A stretch of 33,546 nucleotides of DNA from Luminiphilus sp. (GTDB taxonomy: Bacteria; Pseudomonadota; Gammaproteobacteria; Pseudomonadales; Halieaceae), in the NCBI GenBank assembly GCA_029253705.1, contig JAQWYY010000094.1:1-33546 (forward strand). Reading direction: 5' to 3'. The translations under genes and the position numbers were made by a program. How positions within the stretch are numbered: the first letter of the stretch is position 1; every line of letters starts with the position of its first letter. The notes below the pieces were generated by a model that saw only the letters and a list, made by a program, of their open reading frames with translations, did not search any database and had not been told where the DNA came from. Of this stretch, positions 9,035-17,958 are shown piece by piece.

Positions 9035-9645
9035 AGCGGTTGTTGATACCGAACCACCATGGATTTCACCTTCAGCACACGGTCCACTTCAGCTTTTATT
9101 GAGTCAAAACTCTTTTTGTCAAACTTAGGGCCAATCTGAATACGCCACTGGGCAGATGTACCTTTCACCACCGGAGCATGGAAAGCTGGATAGCCCTTAT
9201 CGACTAGTTGTTCAACGAGGGTTTGAGCCCGAGACTCGGAGCTAACTGTCGCGACCTGCAAAACCCAGGCTTGCGGATACCCAGACTCATCAAGGATCGG
9301 GACGACTGGCGCTTGTTCCCGCAGTTCAACCTGCTGAACCGAATCTACGGCGTTTAAGTCGGAAAAATTGCGGTAGGACTCCCCGTCCGCTAGCCGAGTC
9401 ATCTCATCCGCTCGCAATTGAGACTCGCGATCAATCTCTGGGGGCTTCACACGCTCACGAATCATAGCCTCCGCCGACTGCGGCTTAGCTATCGGCGAGG
9501 TGTCAATGTCGGGGCGTTCGGGTGTGGGCTGCAACTCAATGGGCTGCTGATCAACAGGCTCAACGAAAACAATGGGCCAAAAAACCACACACAGGGCGAT
9601 TAGGACCAGAGCACCAACCAAACGTTGACGAACAATGGGGTTCAT
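9031..9645 (-). CDS. DedD-like SPOR domain protein
   Basis: This 204-residue bitopic inner-membrane protein has a short cytoplasmic start, one helix at about residues 9-28 (LVGALVLIALCVVFWPIVFV), a Pro- and Glu-rich periplasmic linker, and a C-terminal SPOR domain (about 122-200, containing WVLQVATVSSESRAQTLVEQL and WRIQIGPKFDKK). SPOR domains bind denuded septal peptidoglycan, and DedD takes part in cell division. The position between folC and cvpA is the usual dedD location. I treat the dedD name as likely by context, since SPOR proteins diverge outside the domain. It starts 4 bases after the folC stop. Confidence 0.9.
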   Translation of the reverse strand: MNPIVRQRLVGALVLIALCVVFWPIVFVEPVDQQPIELQPTPERPDIDTSPIAKPQSAEAMIRERVKPPEIDRESQLRADEMTRLADGESYRNFSDLNAVDSVQQVELREQAPVVPILDESGYPQAWVLQVATVSSESRAQTLVEQLVDKGYPAFHAPVVKGTSAQWRIQIGPKFDKKSFDSIKAEVDRVLKVKSMVVRYQQPL

Positions 9646-9649
9646 TCAG

Positions 9650-10927
9650 TCAAAGGTCTCCTGACCCATTATGGGCCTGCTTTAGGCAGGCAAGCTGCGC
9701 ACCAACGGTCACAAAAGATCCGAATACAAGAATGCGATCTCCGAGTTTTGAGGCGTCCTTGATGCCCTTAAACGCACTCTCCGCCGTAGGATAACACTGG
9801 ACAGTTGGCTTCGGTGAGATCGTTTTAATAAGCCGAGCTAAATCCGAGGGTGCAGCAGCCCTTTGAACTTCCGCATGGGTGGGCAAATGCCAGCTCGAAA
9901 CCCCATCCGCTACTAATTCGATCATCGCACGCAGAGGTTTATCAGCCATGGCTCCAAAAATTACATGGGTCTCTGGGCCCTGATCTTGCTGGCTCAACGC
10001 CACCGCCAAGCGCCCAACTGATTCACGATTATGTGCCACGTCGAGCCACCAAACTCGACCTAGTGCCTGAATCTGCTGTTGACGCCCAGGAACGATGAGC
10101 CCCTGAAGGGCCTCATCAATGCAATCTTGGCTAGGGGTAAAATCTAATTTAGCAGCCGCAATAACAGCAGCCGCTAAATTGCTTGCTTGCAACGCCGGCA
10201 CATCCGGCAGCATTCGTTGAGCGCCATCCGGTAAAGTCAGCATTCGACCAAAAAGCAGCCATTCGCGATTCACCGCCGCCACATCAGCGCCCAATGTTTC
10301 CAAATGAGGCAACAGGTTGGCGGGAGGATCATCATCTGCGACGACCGCCGGCCTGCCCGAACGCGCCACGCCTGCCTTTTCAATGGCAATTAGTTCTCGG
10401 GTATCACCCAGCCATTCTGTGTGATCGATGCCGATACTCGTAATAACACAAGCATCGGCATCGAGTAAATTTACTGCGTCCAACCGCCCTCCCAGTCCCA
10501 CCTCCATTATCTGCATCCCAACGCCTTTCTTGTGAAATATGACGAGGGCCGCCAAGGTGGCAAACTCAAAGTAACTCAGTGATATGGACTGCCGGCGGTC
10601 TTCGATGACAGCAAATGCGGCCATAATTTCGGCATCACTTGCTGGAATACCATCGATGGTGATCCGCTCGTTAAAATTCACCAAATGTGGCGAGGTGTAG
10701 CAGCCCACCGACAAGCCTTGCCGACTTAGCAGCGCGGCCAATGCGCTAACACAGCTGCCTTTACCATTTGTGCCAGCCACCGTCACGGTTTGGCACTTCG
10801 CTGGCAGCAGCCCTAATCGATGTGCCACCGTTTTGACACGGGTTAACTCAAGATCGATTTTCTGCGGGTGCAGTGTTTCGAGATGAGTCAGCCAGGCATC
10901 CAGTGTTTCGGCGCCAGCCGGTGTCAT
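9650..10927 (-). CDS. folC: Bifunctional folylpolyglutamate synthase / dihydrofolate synthase
   Basis: This 425-residue Mur-ligase-like ATPase adds glutamate to dihydropteroate and then polyglutamates to folates. The ATP loop is VAGTNGKGSCVSAL (about 50-63). Other family marks are CYTSPHLVNFNERI, EVGLGGRLDAVNLLDADACVITSIGIDHTEWLG and the LDVAHN motif of the C-terminal domain. The length is standard. It lies 5 bases downstream of accD, the conserved accD-folC pair, and 4 bases upstream of the SPOR gene, so co-transcription is likely. Confidence 0.96.
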   Translation of the reverse strand: MTPAGAETLDAWLTHLETLHPQKIDLELTRVKTVAHRLGLLPAKCQTVTVAGTNGKGSCVSALAALLSRQGLSVGCYTSPHLVNFNERITIDGIPASDAEIMAAFAVIEDRRQSISLSYFEFATLAALVIFHKKGVGMQIMEVGLGGRLDAVNLLDADACVITSIGIDHTEWLGDTRELIAIEKAGVARSGRPAVVADDDPPANLLPHLETLGADVAAVNREWLLFGRMLTLPDGAQRMLPDVPALQASNLAAAVIAAAKLDFTPSQDCIDEALQGLIVPGRQQQIQALGRVWWLDVAHNRESVGRLAVALSQQDQGPETHVIFGAMADKPLRAMIELVADGVSSWHLPTHAEVQRAAAPSDLARLIKTISPKPTVQCYPTAESAFKGIKDASKLGDRILVFGSFVTVGAQLACLKQAHNGSGDL

Positions 10928-10932
10928 ACAAT

Positions 10933-11838
10933 TTATTCGACAGGCTCGGGCTCAGGTATAGCCAAACGCTCCTGACTGCCCCCCTGACCCGCCATCTTAG
11001 AAAGAATACGACCTAAGGTGTCGCGCATTTCCGCGCGATGCACAATCATGTCAATAGCACCGTGCTCCAGAAGAAATTCGCTACGCTGAAAGCCTTTGGG
11101 CAATTTTTGTCGAATTGTTTGCTCAATGATATTGGGGCCGGCAAATCCGGCCCGGGCATCAGGCTCCGCCACATTTATGTCGCCAAGAAGCGCAAGTGAT
11201 GCCGAAACACCACCATAGATGGGGTCGGTCATTACAGAAATAAACGGCAAACCGTTCGACTTCAGGCGCTCAAGTACTGCCGACGTTTTCGCCATTTGCA
11301 TCAGGGAGATAAGCGCCTCTTGCATTCTAGCCCCACCCGATGCGGCAAAGCAGACCAGCGGCAACCCGTTCTCAAGGGCATGGGTTGCTGAGCGCGTAAA
11401 CTTTTCACCCACGGCATATCCCATCGAACCACCGTGAAAATTGAACTCGAAGGCTACCGCAACTAACTCAAGGCCATTCAAACGCCCTAGCATTGCAATT
11501 AATGCATCACGCTCACCAGTGCTTTTTTGAGCCGCGGTCAGACGATCCCGATATTTGCGTTTATCTTTAAATCTTAGTCGGTCTATGGGCTCGATATCTG
11601 AAAACAACTCTTGACGGCCATCTCCGTCCAAGAAAATATCCAACCTTCTTCGGGCGCCCACACGCATGTGATGGTCGCACTTAGGGCAAACTTCCAGGTT
11701 GCGATCGAGGTCAGGCCAATAGAGGACCGCATCACACTTGATGCATTTCTTCCAGAGTCCTTCCGGCACGTTGACTCGCTTTTGCTCGGCTTCGTCCTTG
11801 CGGACGCCGGAAGGAAGAATTTTGTCAATCCAACTCAT
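10933..11838 (-). CDS. accD: Acetyl-CoA carboxylase carboxyltransferase beta subunit
   Basis: This 301-residue subunit of the carboxyltransferase half of acetyl-CoA carboxylase makes malonyl-CoA with AccA. The N-terminal zinc ribbon is complete, with Cys32, Cys35, Cys51 and Cys54. The crotonase-fold body has [12 protein letters not shown] and [28 protein letters not shown], the acyl-CoA binding core. Length and order are as in Pseudomonas and E. coli. A perfect TATAAT box lies upstream, and GGAG of the ribosome site falls inside a small inverted repeat that abuts the ATG. Enterobacterial AccD binds its own mRNA, so this leader may matter. folC follows by 5 bases. Confidence 0.97.
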   Translation of the reverse strand: MSWIDKILPSGVRKDEAEQKRVNVPEGLWKKCIKCDAVLYWPDLDRNLEVCPKCDHHMRVGARRRLDIFLDGDGRQELFSDIEPIDRLRFKDKRKYRDRLTAAQKSTGERDALIAMLGRLNGLELVAVAFEFNFHGGSMGYAVGEKFTRSATHALENGLPLVCFAASGGARMQEALISLMQMAKTSAVLERLKSNGLPFISVMTDPIYGGVSASLALLGDINVAEPDARAGFAGPNIIEQTIRQKLPKGFQRSEFLLEHGAIDMIVHRAEMRDTLGRILSKMAGQGGSQERLAIPEPEPVE

Positions 11839-11851
11839 ATCGGACTCCGAT
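11839..11851 (-). promoter_or_regulatory. Ribosome-binding site of accD embedded in an inverted repeat
   Basis: The 13 bases next to the accD ATG read ATCGGA-G-TCCGAT on the coding strand, a perfect 6-base inverted repeat with one central base. The GGAG Shine-Dalgarno is inside it. A real RNA hairpin would be ATCG/CGAT closing a GAGTC loop, which is weak. It may also be a protein or RNA binding site. Confidence 0.4.
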
Positions 11852-11872
11852 CATCTACATCTGATAGCCGTT

Positions 11873-11878
11873 ATTATA
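11873..11878 (-). promoter_or_regulatory. Candidate -10 box of an accD promoter
   Basis: Perfect TATAAT lies on the minus strand in the 71-base gap between trpA and accD. The expected -35 position (11896-11901, reading ACTACG) does not match the consensus, so the promoter would be weak or activator-dependent. It would give a leader of about 28 bases. It would allow accD-folC to be expressed independently of the trp genes. Confidence 0.45.
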
Positions 11879-11909
11879 ACCCTAGGTTTACTAACCGTAG
11901 TGGGCAGAA

Positions 11910-12725
11910 TTACATATTATCAATGCCTGTTCGGATTGACCCTAACAGTGCGACCGCCTTATCAACCCCGGCATCAAGCGAGCCGCCGGCGTCAAGCGTG
12001 ACAGCCATCGTGTCGATAAGGGCACTGCCTACGACCACACCATCCGCCATGCTACCCACCGCAGTCGCCGATTCAGCGTCTTTGATACCGAAGCCTACAC
12101 AAATCGGTAACGCTGTTTTAGAACGAATAAGGTCAAGGTGCATCCCGACATCTGAGCTGTCTAGGTGGCCCGCACCCGTTACGCCTTTGACCGCCACATA
12201 ATAAATGAAACCGGAGGCATTAGACGTAATAGTCGCTATTCTTTCGGCGGGGGTTGTGGGTGAAATCAAAAATATGTTGTCGATCGCTACTTTTTGCAGC
12301 TCGACGTTGAGGGGCCCCACTTCTTCTGGAGGTAAATCTACTGTAATTAAACCATCCACGCCGGCAGTAGAACACGCAGAAGCAAAGTTTGCGTAGCCCA
12401 TTCTCTCCACTGGATTGGCGTATCCCATTATGACGATAGGCGTAACCTGATCTTGCCGACGGAATTCTGCCACCATGCTCAGGACTTGCGTCAGAGAAAC
12501 CTCATTCGCGAGAGCACGCTCGTGCCCGCGCTGTATCACGGGCCCTTCTGACATGGGGTCAGAAAATGGCACACCCAACTCAAGTACATTTGCGCCAGCG
12601 GCAACCAGGCTGTGTAGCATAGGTACGGTTGCCGCGACAGTAGGATCCCCTGCGACAATATAGGGTATAACCGCTTTGCGCCCCGATTTTCGAAGCGCTT
12701 CAAAACATGGAGTAAGTCTGCTCAC
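11910..12725 (-). CDS. trpA: Tryptophan synthase alpha chain
   Basis: This 271-residue TIM barrel cleaves indole-3-glycerol phosphate to indole and glyceraldehyde-3-phosphate and passes indole to TrpB. The catalytic Glu49 lies in NVLELGVPFSDP. The residue at the position of the second catalytic acid, Asp60 in Salmonella numbering, is Glu here (PMSEGPVIQ). Phosphate-binding GFGIKDAESA and VVVGSALI are present. The length is standard. The start is GTG at 12725, preceded by an AGGAAGG ribosome site. It follows trpB by 21 bases, the universal trpBA pair. Confidence 0.96.
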   Translation of the reverse strand: MSRLTPCFEALRKSGRKAVIPYIVAGDPTVAATVPMLHSLVAAGANVLELGVPFSDPMSEGPVIQRGHERALANEVSLTQVLSMVAEFRRQDQVTPIVIMGYANPVERMGYANFASACSTAGVDGLITVDLPPEEVGPLNVELQKVAIDNIFLISPTTPAERIATITSNASGFIYYVAVKGVTGAGHLDSSDVGMHLDLIRSKTALPICVGFGIKDAESATAVGSMADGVVVGSALIDTMAVTLDAGGSLDAGVDKAVALLGSIRTGIDNM

Positions 12726-12746
12726 TTTCCTTCCTACTTTAGGGGT

Positions 12747-13967
12747 TTAAACTTCAATACCTTCAATCGCAGCGACAGTCAGAATATCTTTATCTCCTCG
12801 CCCCGATAAGTTGACGATAATATGTTGATCTGGCGTCATCTCAGCCGCTAATTTTTCAGCATAGGCTAACGCATGGGCGGTTTCTAACGCGGGCATTATC
12901 CCCTCTGTTTTCGTCCAGTGATGAAATGCCGAAAGTGCTTCATCGTCATTAGCCGCAACATAATTGACGCGGCCAATGTCTTTCAACCAGCTATGCTCTG
13001 GGCCTACTCCAGGGTAATCAAGTCCTGCCGACACCGAGTGTGTTTCCATAATCTGGCCGTTTTTATCCTGCATCAGGTAAGTCCGGTTCCCATGCAAGAC
13101 ACCGGGCACTCCTGCCGACAGTGGCGCTGCATGCTGCCCAGTTTCAACACCGTGTCCACCCGCTTCGACGCCAAACATAGCGACTTTTTCATCTGCAAGA
13201 AACGGGTGAAATAGCCCAATCGCATTTGAGCCGCCGCCAACACAAGCCACCAGTGCATCGGGCAACTTACCTGTCATTGCAAGTGACTGCCTGCGCGCCT
13301 CGCGACCAATCACACTCTGGAAATCACGCACCAACATCGGATAAGGGTGCGGGCCCGCCACAGTACCGATGATGTAAAAGGTGTTATCGACGTAAGTGAC
13401 CCAATCTCTGAGAGCCTCATTCATTGCGTCTTTGAGTGTTTTGGAGCCTGAAGTTACCGGTACCACCTCAGCGCCCAGTAATTTCATTCGATAAACGTTC
13501 AACGCCTGTCGTTTAATGTCCTCGGCGCCCATGAAAACATGGCACTCCAAGCCAAGGCGAGCAGCTACGGTTGCACTGGCAACACCATGCTGGCCCGCGC
13601 CAGTTTCGGCAATGATGCGCTTCTTACCCATATGCTTAGCTAAGAGCGCTTGACCGATGGTGTTGTTCACTTTGTGAGCACCCGTATGGTTCAAATCCTC
13701 GCGCTTTAAAAAAATGCGGGCCCCACCAATGGCATCAGACATGCGACTAGCCTCATACAGCGGAGACGGTCTGCCGACATAATGGGCAAGATCTGAATCA
13801 AATTCTTTTTGAAAATCCGGGTCGCAGGAAAGATCGCGGTAGACAACCTCCAAGTCGGACAGTGCAGACATCAAGGTTTCCGCAACAAACTTCCCACCAT
13901 AAGGGCCGAAGCGCCCGTCGGGATCAGGAACCGAAGAGAACACATCTGGGCTAATCATTTCAGTCAT
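12747..13967 (-). CDS. trpB: Tryptophan synthase beta chain
   Basis: This 406-residue PLP enzyme condenses indole with serine to tryptophan. The Schiff-base lysine is Lys99 in [14 protein letters not shown]. The PLP phosphate loop is [10 protein letters not shown], and the opening [16 protein letters not shown] is typical of the TrpB1 class that works with TrpA. The C-terminal [10 protein letters not shown] motif is intact. The start ATG is 5 bases after the trpF stop, so trpF-trpB-trpA are probably translated from one message. In Pseudomonas only trpF sits at this site and trpBA lie elsewhere under TrpI. Confidence 0.97.
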   Translation of the reverse strand: MTEMISPDVFSSVPDPDGRFGPYGGKFVAETLMSALSDLEVVYRDLSCDPDFQKEFDSDLAHYVGRPSPLYEASRMSDAIGGARIFLKREDLNHTGAHKVNNTIGQALLAKHMGKKRIIAETGAGQHGVASATVAARLGLECHVFMGAEDIKRQALNVYRMKLLGAEVVPVTSGSKTLKDAMNEALRDWVTYVDNTFYIIGTVAGPHPYPMLVRDFQSVIGREARRQSLAMTGKLPDALVACVGGGSNAIGLFHPFLADEKVAMFGVEAGGHGVETGQHAAPLSAGVPGVLHGNRTYLMQDKNGQIMETHSVSAGLDYPGVGPEHSWLKDIGRVNYVAANDDEALSAFHHWTKTEGIMPALETAHALAYAEKLAAEMTPDQHIIVNLSGRGDKDILTVAAIEGIEV

Positions 13968-13972
13968 AGAGC

Positions 13973-14599
13973 TTATGCCTCAGCCGCCTCGCGAGCGACA
14001 TCAATAAATTGCTTAATTTTTTCTGGTTGCTTAATACCCGGCGACGACTCAACACCACTACTTACATCTACAGCGCTAGGACGCACCTTACGCACCGCCT
14101 CTGCAACATTAGCGGGATTGAGCCCTCCCGCCAAAATGATGGGCCTACTTCGGGTCGATGGAATCGTGTCCCAATCGAAACGATGACCGGTTCCTCCAAA
14201 TTGTCCGTTCACTTCTGCATCAAGAAGAAACCCTCGGGCCTTGGGATATTTCTCCATTTCCAACTCAAGTCTGTCACAAACAGCACCCGAAAGTGCTCTG
14301 ATATACGGGACCCGCCACTGTTCACAAAATTCAGGGGATTCATTCCCATGCCACTGGATAACATTGATCGGTAACGTGTTTAGCAAACTTTCAACTTCTT
14401 TGATCGTTGGATTAACCATCAACGCCGTTACGGTCATAAGGGGTGGTAAAACCGCGCAAATGTCAGCTGCTTTTTCCACTGATACCGCGCGCTTACTACC
14501 GGACCAAAACACCAAACCAATAGCGTTTGCCCCGGCATCTGCTGCAGCGCGGGCATCCGTTTCTCGGGTAATACCGCAAATTTTAACCTGAACCGACAC
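13973..14599 (-). CDS. trpF: Phosphoribosylanthranilate isomerase
   Basis: This 208-residue TIM barrel isomerises phosphoribosylanthranilate to CdRP in tryptophan synthesis. The catalytic Cys8 is in VKICGITRE and the acid Asp127 in [20 protein letters not shown]. The [12 protein letters not shown] strand is the usual QLHG region with Trp in place of Leu. [14 protein letters not shown] gives the phosphate site. The GTG start at 14599 is the only start that keeps the first barrel strand. It sits between truA and trpB; the truA-trpF-accD neighbourhood is conserved in Pseudomonas. Confidence 0.96.
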   Translation of the reverse strand: MSVQVKICGITRETDARAAADAGANAIGLVFWSGSKRAVSVEKAADICAVLPPLMTVTALMVNPTIKEVESLLNTLPINVIQWHGNESPEFCEQWRVPYIRALSGAVCDRLELEMEKYPKARGFLLDAEVNGQFGGTGHRFDWDTIPSTRSRPIILAGGLNPANVAEAVRKVRPSAVDVSSGVESSPGIKQPEKIKQFIDVAREAAEA

Positions 14600-14652
14600 T
14601 AAATAACCTTTGCGCCATATACAGGCCGGCAGTGTAGCAAACCTCGAGGGCC

Positions 14653-15498
14653 TTAACCGCCCCCCGAGAACATTGAGTTCAGTGCGTGATTTGAAGGCAA
14701 ATTAAAGTCCTGAGGATAGGTAATTGACTGTAAATAAAGCCCCTCGGCGCTTGCCGTATCACCCCCAAGTGTCCTGTCTTTTCCTATGAGTAATTCTGCA
14801 ATCCAGTCATGGGGCCTCTGACCTGAACCCACCAGTTGTAGCGAGCCGACCAAGTTACGAACCATATGATATAGAAACGCGTTAGCTTCAATATCCAAAA
14901 AAATTAAGTCGCCGGCACGCTTTACAGTAAGGCTTTGAATTTTCCTTACCGGGTGTGCGGCCTGGCACTGGGCAGCGCGAAACGCACTAAAGTCATGCTC
15001 GCCACACAAAACTTGACTAGCCTCATGCATCGCCTCGGCGTCTAGTGGTTTTCGACAATGACTCACTAGGCCGCAATGATGCGGCGACTGGATAGCAGTA
15101 TTACTAATCACGTACCGGTAGTGTCGAGAGACCGCGCTGAATCGAGCATGGAATTCTACCGGCACTGTTTTTGCCCAAAGCACTCTGACTGTCGCAGGAA
15201 GATGACGATTGGCGCCCATAACCCAGGCTTTTTGAGAACGACCGACGGGATCATCAAAGTGCACAACCTGAGCAACCCCGTGGACTCCGGTGTCCGTGCG
15301 CCCCGCGCAATGGGTGCTCACAGAGGTTGCCGCGATCTTGCTCAGCGCTTGCTCTAGCGTTTCTTGGACCGTTGCGACCGGCAAGTGCGGCTGCGCTTGC
15401 CAGCCACAAAAGCCGCCGCCGTGATAGCTAATGCCAAGTGCGACGCGTGCACCTTGGGGCCAGCTATCTGCGCTAAATGAGGGAAACGGTTCAGTCAA
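14653..15498 (-). CDS. truA: tRNA pseudouridine(38-40) synthase
   Basis: This enzyme of about 281 residues pseudouridylates positions 38-40 of the anticodon stem-loop of many tRNAs. The catalytic Asp is in STHCAGRTDTGVHG (Asp69 from this start). Other marks are ALGISYHGGGFCGWQAQ at the front, RHYRYVI, HDFSAFRA and FLYHMVRNLVGSL. No ATG is available near the front. I chose TTG at 15498, which overlaps the fimV stop; a TTG at 15552 would overlap fimV by 62 bases and add 18 residues with no family similarity. Initiation probably depends on fimV translation. The asd-fimV-truA-trpF order matches Pseudomonas. Confidence 0.93.
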   Translation of the reverse strand: MTEPFPSFSADSWPQGARVALGISYHGGGFCGWQAQPHLPVATVQETLEQALSKIAATSVSTHCAGRTDTGVHGVAQVVHFDDPVGRSQKAWVMGANRHLPATVRVLWAKTVPVEFHARFSAVSRHYRYVISNTAIQSPHHCGLVSHCRKPLDAEAMHEASQVLCGEHDFSAFRAAQCQAAHPVRKIQSLTVKRAGDLIFLDIEANAFLYHMVRNLVGSLQLVGSGQRPHDWIAELLIGKDRTLGGDTASAEGLYLQSITYPQDFNLPSNHALNSMFSGGG

Positions 15499-17833
15499 TA
15501 TTGATGAGCAGCTCACGAGCCTCTGCCTGCTGGCGTAAATCACCAGAAGCAATCACCTCTTGCAATACGGGGCGAGCGCCATCCTCGTCTCCCATGTCAA
15601 TATAGGCTCTCGCAAGATCCAACTGGGTATCGACAGGATCAACTTCAGCAGCATAGACCAGCCCTTCTGGCTCGCTATCAGCCTCTGTCATTGGTGAGGA
15701 CAAATTTGAACCGAGCACATCGGCAAGTTCAGGGGGCAGTTCAGTCCCCTCTCCGGCGAACGGGTCTTCAGATAGGTAGTTTTGTTTGACGGTCGCCTGT
15801 TGTGCCTGAGTAGCCTCTAAAGTACTTTTTGCCGCCGATTTTCCCTCCATCCCGTCAAGATAATTCACCGCCTCTGGCTCAGAGTACGGCATTATTTCCT
15901 CTAAGACCTCATCCTCAAGGTCCAAGGTCAATGGCGCAGCGGAAACAGGTTCGGCAAGCTCTCCTAACTCAACGTTGCCCGCTCTGGAAGTCGCTTCAGA
16001 GAGCATTCTAGAAGCCTCGCCAAAAGCATGTCCGTTGCCCATACCATCGAGTTTTTGCGCTGTAATTTTTGCTTCTTCTTGGCGATCGTTTTGAAGATAG
16101 ATCTCGACAATTTTGAGCAGTGCTCGGGAATCTTCAGGATTTGCCTCTGCAGCTGACTCAAGTAAGTTAAGTGCTTGCTGATGACGTCCGTATGCCATGT
16201 AGATATCGGCTTCGGCAATGGCATCAGTAACCACACTTTCATCAACATAGTCGTTGTGCAAACGCTGCCCGTAACCTCTTTCACCATCAGCGGGGGGTGG
16301 GCTCACAGTGTTTGCCACATCAGACCCCACTTGCTCTGGCACAACTGCCCGAGGAGGCGAAGCAGGCGCAGGCGCCGGTCTGGGCTCTAGTTCTTTCGGT
16401 CGATTTACTGCGGGCTCCCTCTCAGTGGGAAGGTTTCGCTTCAAAATCATAACCGGCTGCTGAACTCGACGTGAATACACCACGGCTCCAACGGCCAACA
16501 AAGCGACGCCTCCCAGAGCAAATGCCCACCAGGGGAAGCCACGATCGATGGGGGCAAAGGAGCGAACACTCGCAGGGTCTTCAACCTCTGCATCGGTAGC
16601 TGCTGCTTCACGCTGAACCGCCAGTTGCGCCTCCAAAGCTGCAATCTGCTGGTCCTTCAATACAACCAGAGTGCGCAAATTCCCCATCTGCTCGGATAGC
16701 GCTGTAAGCCTCGCCTGAATCTCAAGAAGTTCACTCGAACTTGGGCCTATTTGAGCCCCGTCCAGATTGTTTTCTCCAGGAGCGGGTGTCGCAGTCGCCT
16801 CAACCTTCGTTGACGCCGTAGCATCTGTATCGGCGTACGAGTCGGCGCCCGACGCAAGCGCACCGTCATTACTGTTCCTTAAAGGGGTCACATTATTATC
16901 ATTCCGGGGGCGTTCTGCCTCAAAAGCAGTATCACTCATCCCCTCATCTTCGGTGCCAACATCGGCCACGACCCGCAGCGCTGGGGCACGACGAACACCA
17001 TTACGCCAATCCTGATTGGCCTGATCGACCACCAGTAGGGCCTCAGTTTGAGAGGTTAAAATATCTGCTTCGGACGGCAATTCAAGTACGTAACCTGCTT
17101 TTAAACCGTTGATGTTGCCACCCAAGAAAGCGTCAGTGTTCATTTGCACCGTCGCTACCATTGTTTGCTCAACTGTTGCCCTCTCGGGCACCGCTTCCAA
17201 AGCGATCTCCCAAAGCGTATCGGCATGCTGCACCAAATAACGGCCGCCGACACTAGGGGCAACTTGAGTATTTTGGGCATAGTTTCTGTCTGCATTCACG
17301 CCTGCTTCGCTAAGACCAGCCAGCTGTGAAACGGTCGCATCCAGAGCTGCACGGTCCTGCTCTTGGGTCGACGCCGATTCGCTAAAACCAAGACTCTGCG
17401 CAACGTTACTGGCGATAGGCTCTGTAGGTAAATCAACCAGAACGGTATATTCTCGGAGTAAACGCCCATCGGGCCAACGCGTCTCAACCAAGAAATCCAG
17501 GTAGGGCTCGAGGAGTGGCTTCGTAGTTGTAAGGACAATGCGTGCCGCACTGTCCTCAACCAGTACCTCGAATTTAATATTAGTCAGAAAATAAGCGCGC
17601 TCTATGCCCAATCGGTCAAAGGCGCTTTGAGTACCTAGGCGCACCTTGATGTCGTCAGCTGTTAAATCCTGAACATCGAGAAGAGTTACTTCGGCAGCCA
17701 GCGGCTCGTTAAGATAAGAGTTAAGGGTGATTTCTCCCAATCCCAAGCCCCAAGAGCTTGCGGGTGCCAGTACGGCAAATACTAATAGGCACCGCCAAAA
17801 CGCCAACGTACCTGTTGTATCGTCCTTACTCAT
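15491..17833 (-). CDS. fimV: FimV-like polar landmark protein with LysM domain
   Basis: This is an inner-membrane protein of about 780 residues. A signal sequence ends near residue 29, before the conserved GLGLGEITLNSYLNEPLAAEV motif of FimV. A periplasmic LysM peptidoglycan-binding domain lies at about 198-253 (YLVQHADTLWEIA...LKAGYVLELP). A coiled coil (365-410), a membrane helix (432-455) and an acidic cytoplasmic tail with TPR repeats follow, ending in the FimV C-terminal motif YIDMGDEDGARPVLQEVIASG. In Pseudomonas FimV is needed for type IV pilus assembly and polar signalling. ATG at 17833 has GAGAGA before it and gives the better signal peptide; ATG at 17848 is also in frame. It lies between asd and truA as in Pseudomonas. 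Confidence 0.93.
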   Translation of the reverse strand: MSKDDTTGTLAFWRCLLVFAVLAPASSWGLGLGEITLNSYLNEPLAAEVTLLDVQDLTADDIKVRLGTQSAFDRLGIERAYFLTNIKFEVLVEDSAARIVLTTTKPLLEPYLDFLVETRWPDGRLLREYTVLVDLPTEPIASNVAQSLGFSESASTQEQDRAALDATVSQLAGLSEAGVNADRNYAQNTQVAPSVGGRYLVQHADTLWEIALEAVPERATVEQTMVATVQMNTDAFLGGNINGLKAGYVLELPSEADILTSQTEALLVVDQANQDWRNGVRRAPALRVVADVGTEDEGMSDTAFEAERPRNDNNVTPLRNSNDGALASGADSYADTDATASTKVEATATPAPGENNLDGAQIGPSSSELLEIQARLTALSEQMGNLRTLVVLKDQQIAALEAQLAVQREAAATDAEVEDPASVRSFAPIDRGFPWWAFALGGVALLAVGAVVYSRRVQQPVMILKRNLPTEREPAVNRPKELEPRPAPAPASPPRAVVPEQVGSDVANTVSPPPADGERGYGQRLHNDYVDESVVTDAIAEADIYMAYGRHQQALNLLESAAEANPEDSRALLKIVEIYLQNDRQEEAKITAQKLDGMGNGHAFGEASRMLSEATSRAGNVELGELAEPVSAAPLTLDLEDEVLEEIMPYSEPEAVNYLDGMEGKSAAKSTLEATQAQQATVKQNYLSEDPFAGEGTELPPELADVLGSNLSSPMTEADSEPEGLVYAAEVDPVDTQLDLARAYIDMGDEDGARPVLQEVIASGDLRQQAEARELLINID

Positions 17834-17958
17834 GCATTCTCTCAGCATTACTGTTCGGGTCCAACGCTACCGGGCCTCCAGCTTTGTACAATAACCGGTT
17901 TTGGCGGATTTTTGTCCATTTGATTGTCTAACTTTCAACCTTTTCCCAACTAACGCCA

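Noticed and set aside
11611-12201. 196-codon open frame on the plus strand across the accD-trpA gap
   Set aside because: It is antisense to two unmistakable genes, is Ser/Thr/Pro-rich without any domain, and has no ribosome site.
14643-14668. Possible terminator hairpin just after truA (CTCG and GGG arms with a bulge)
   Set aside because: The stem needs a bulge and no T-run follows on the coding strand, so it is too weak to annotate.
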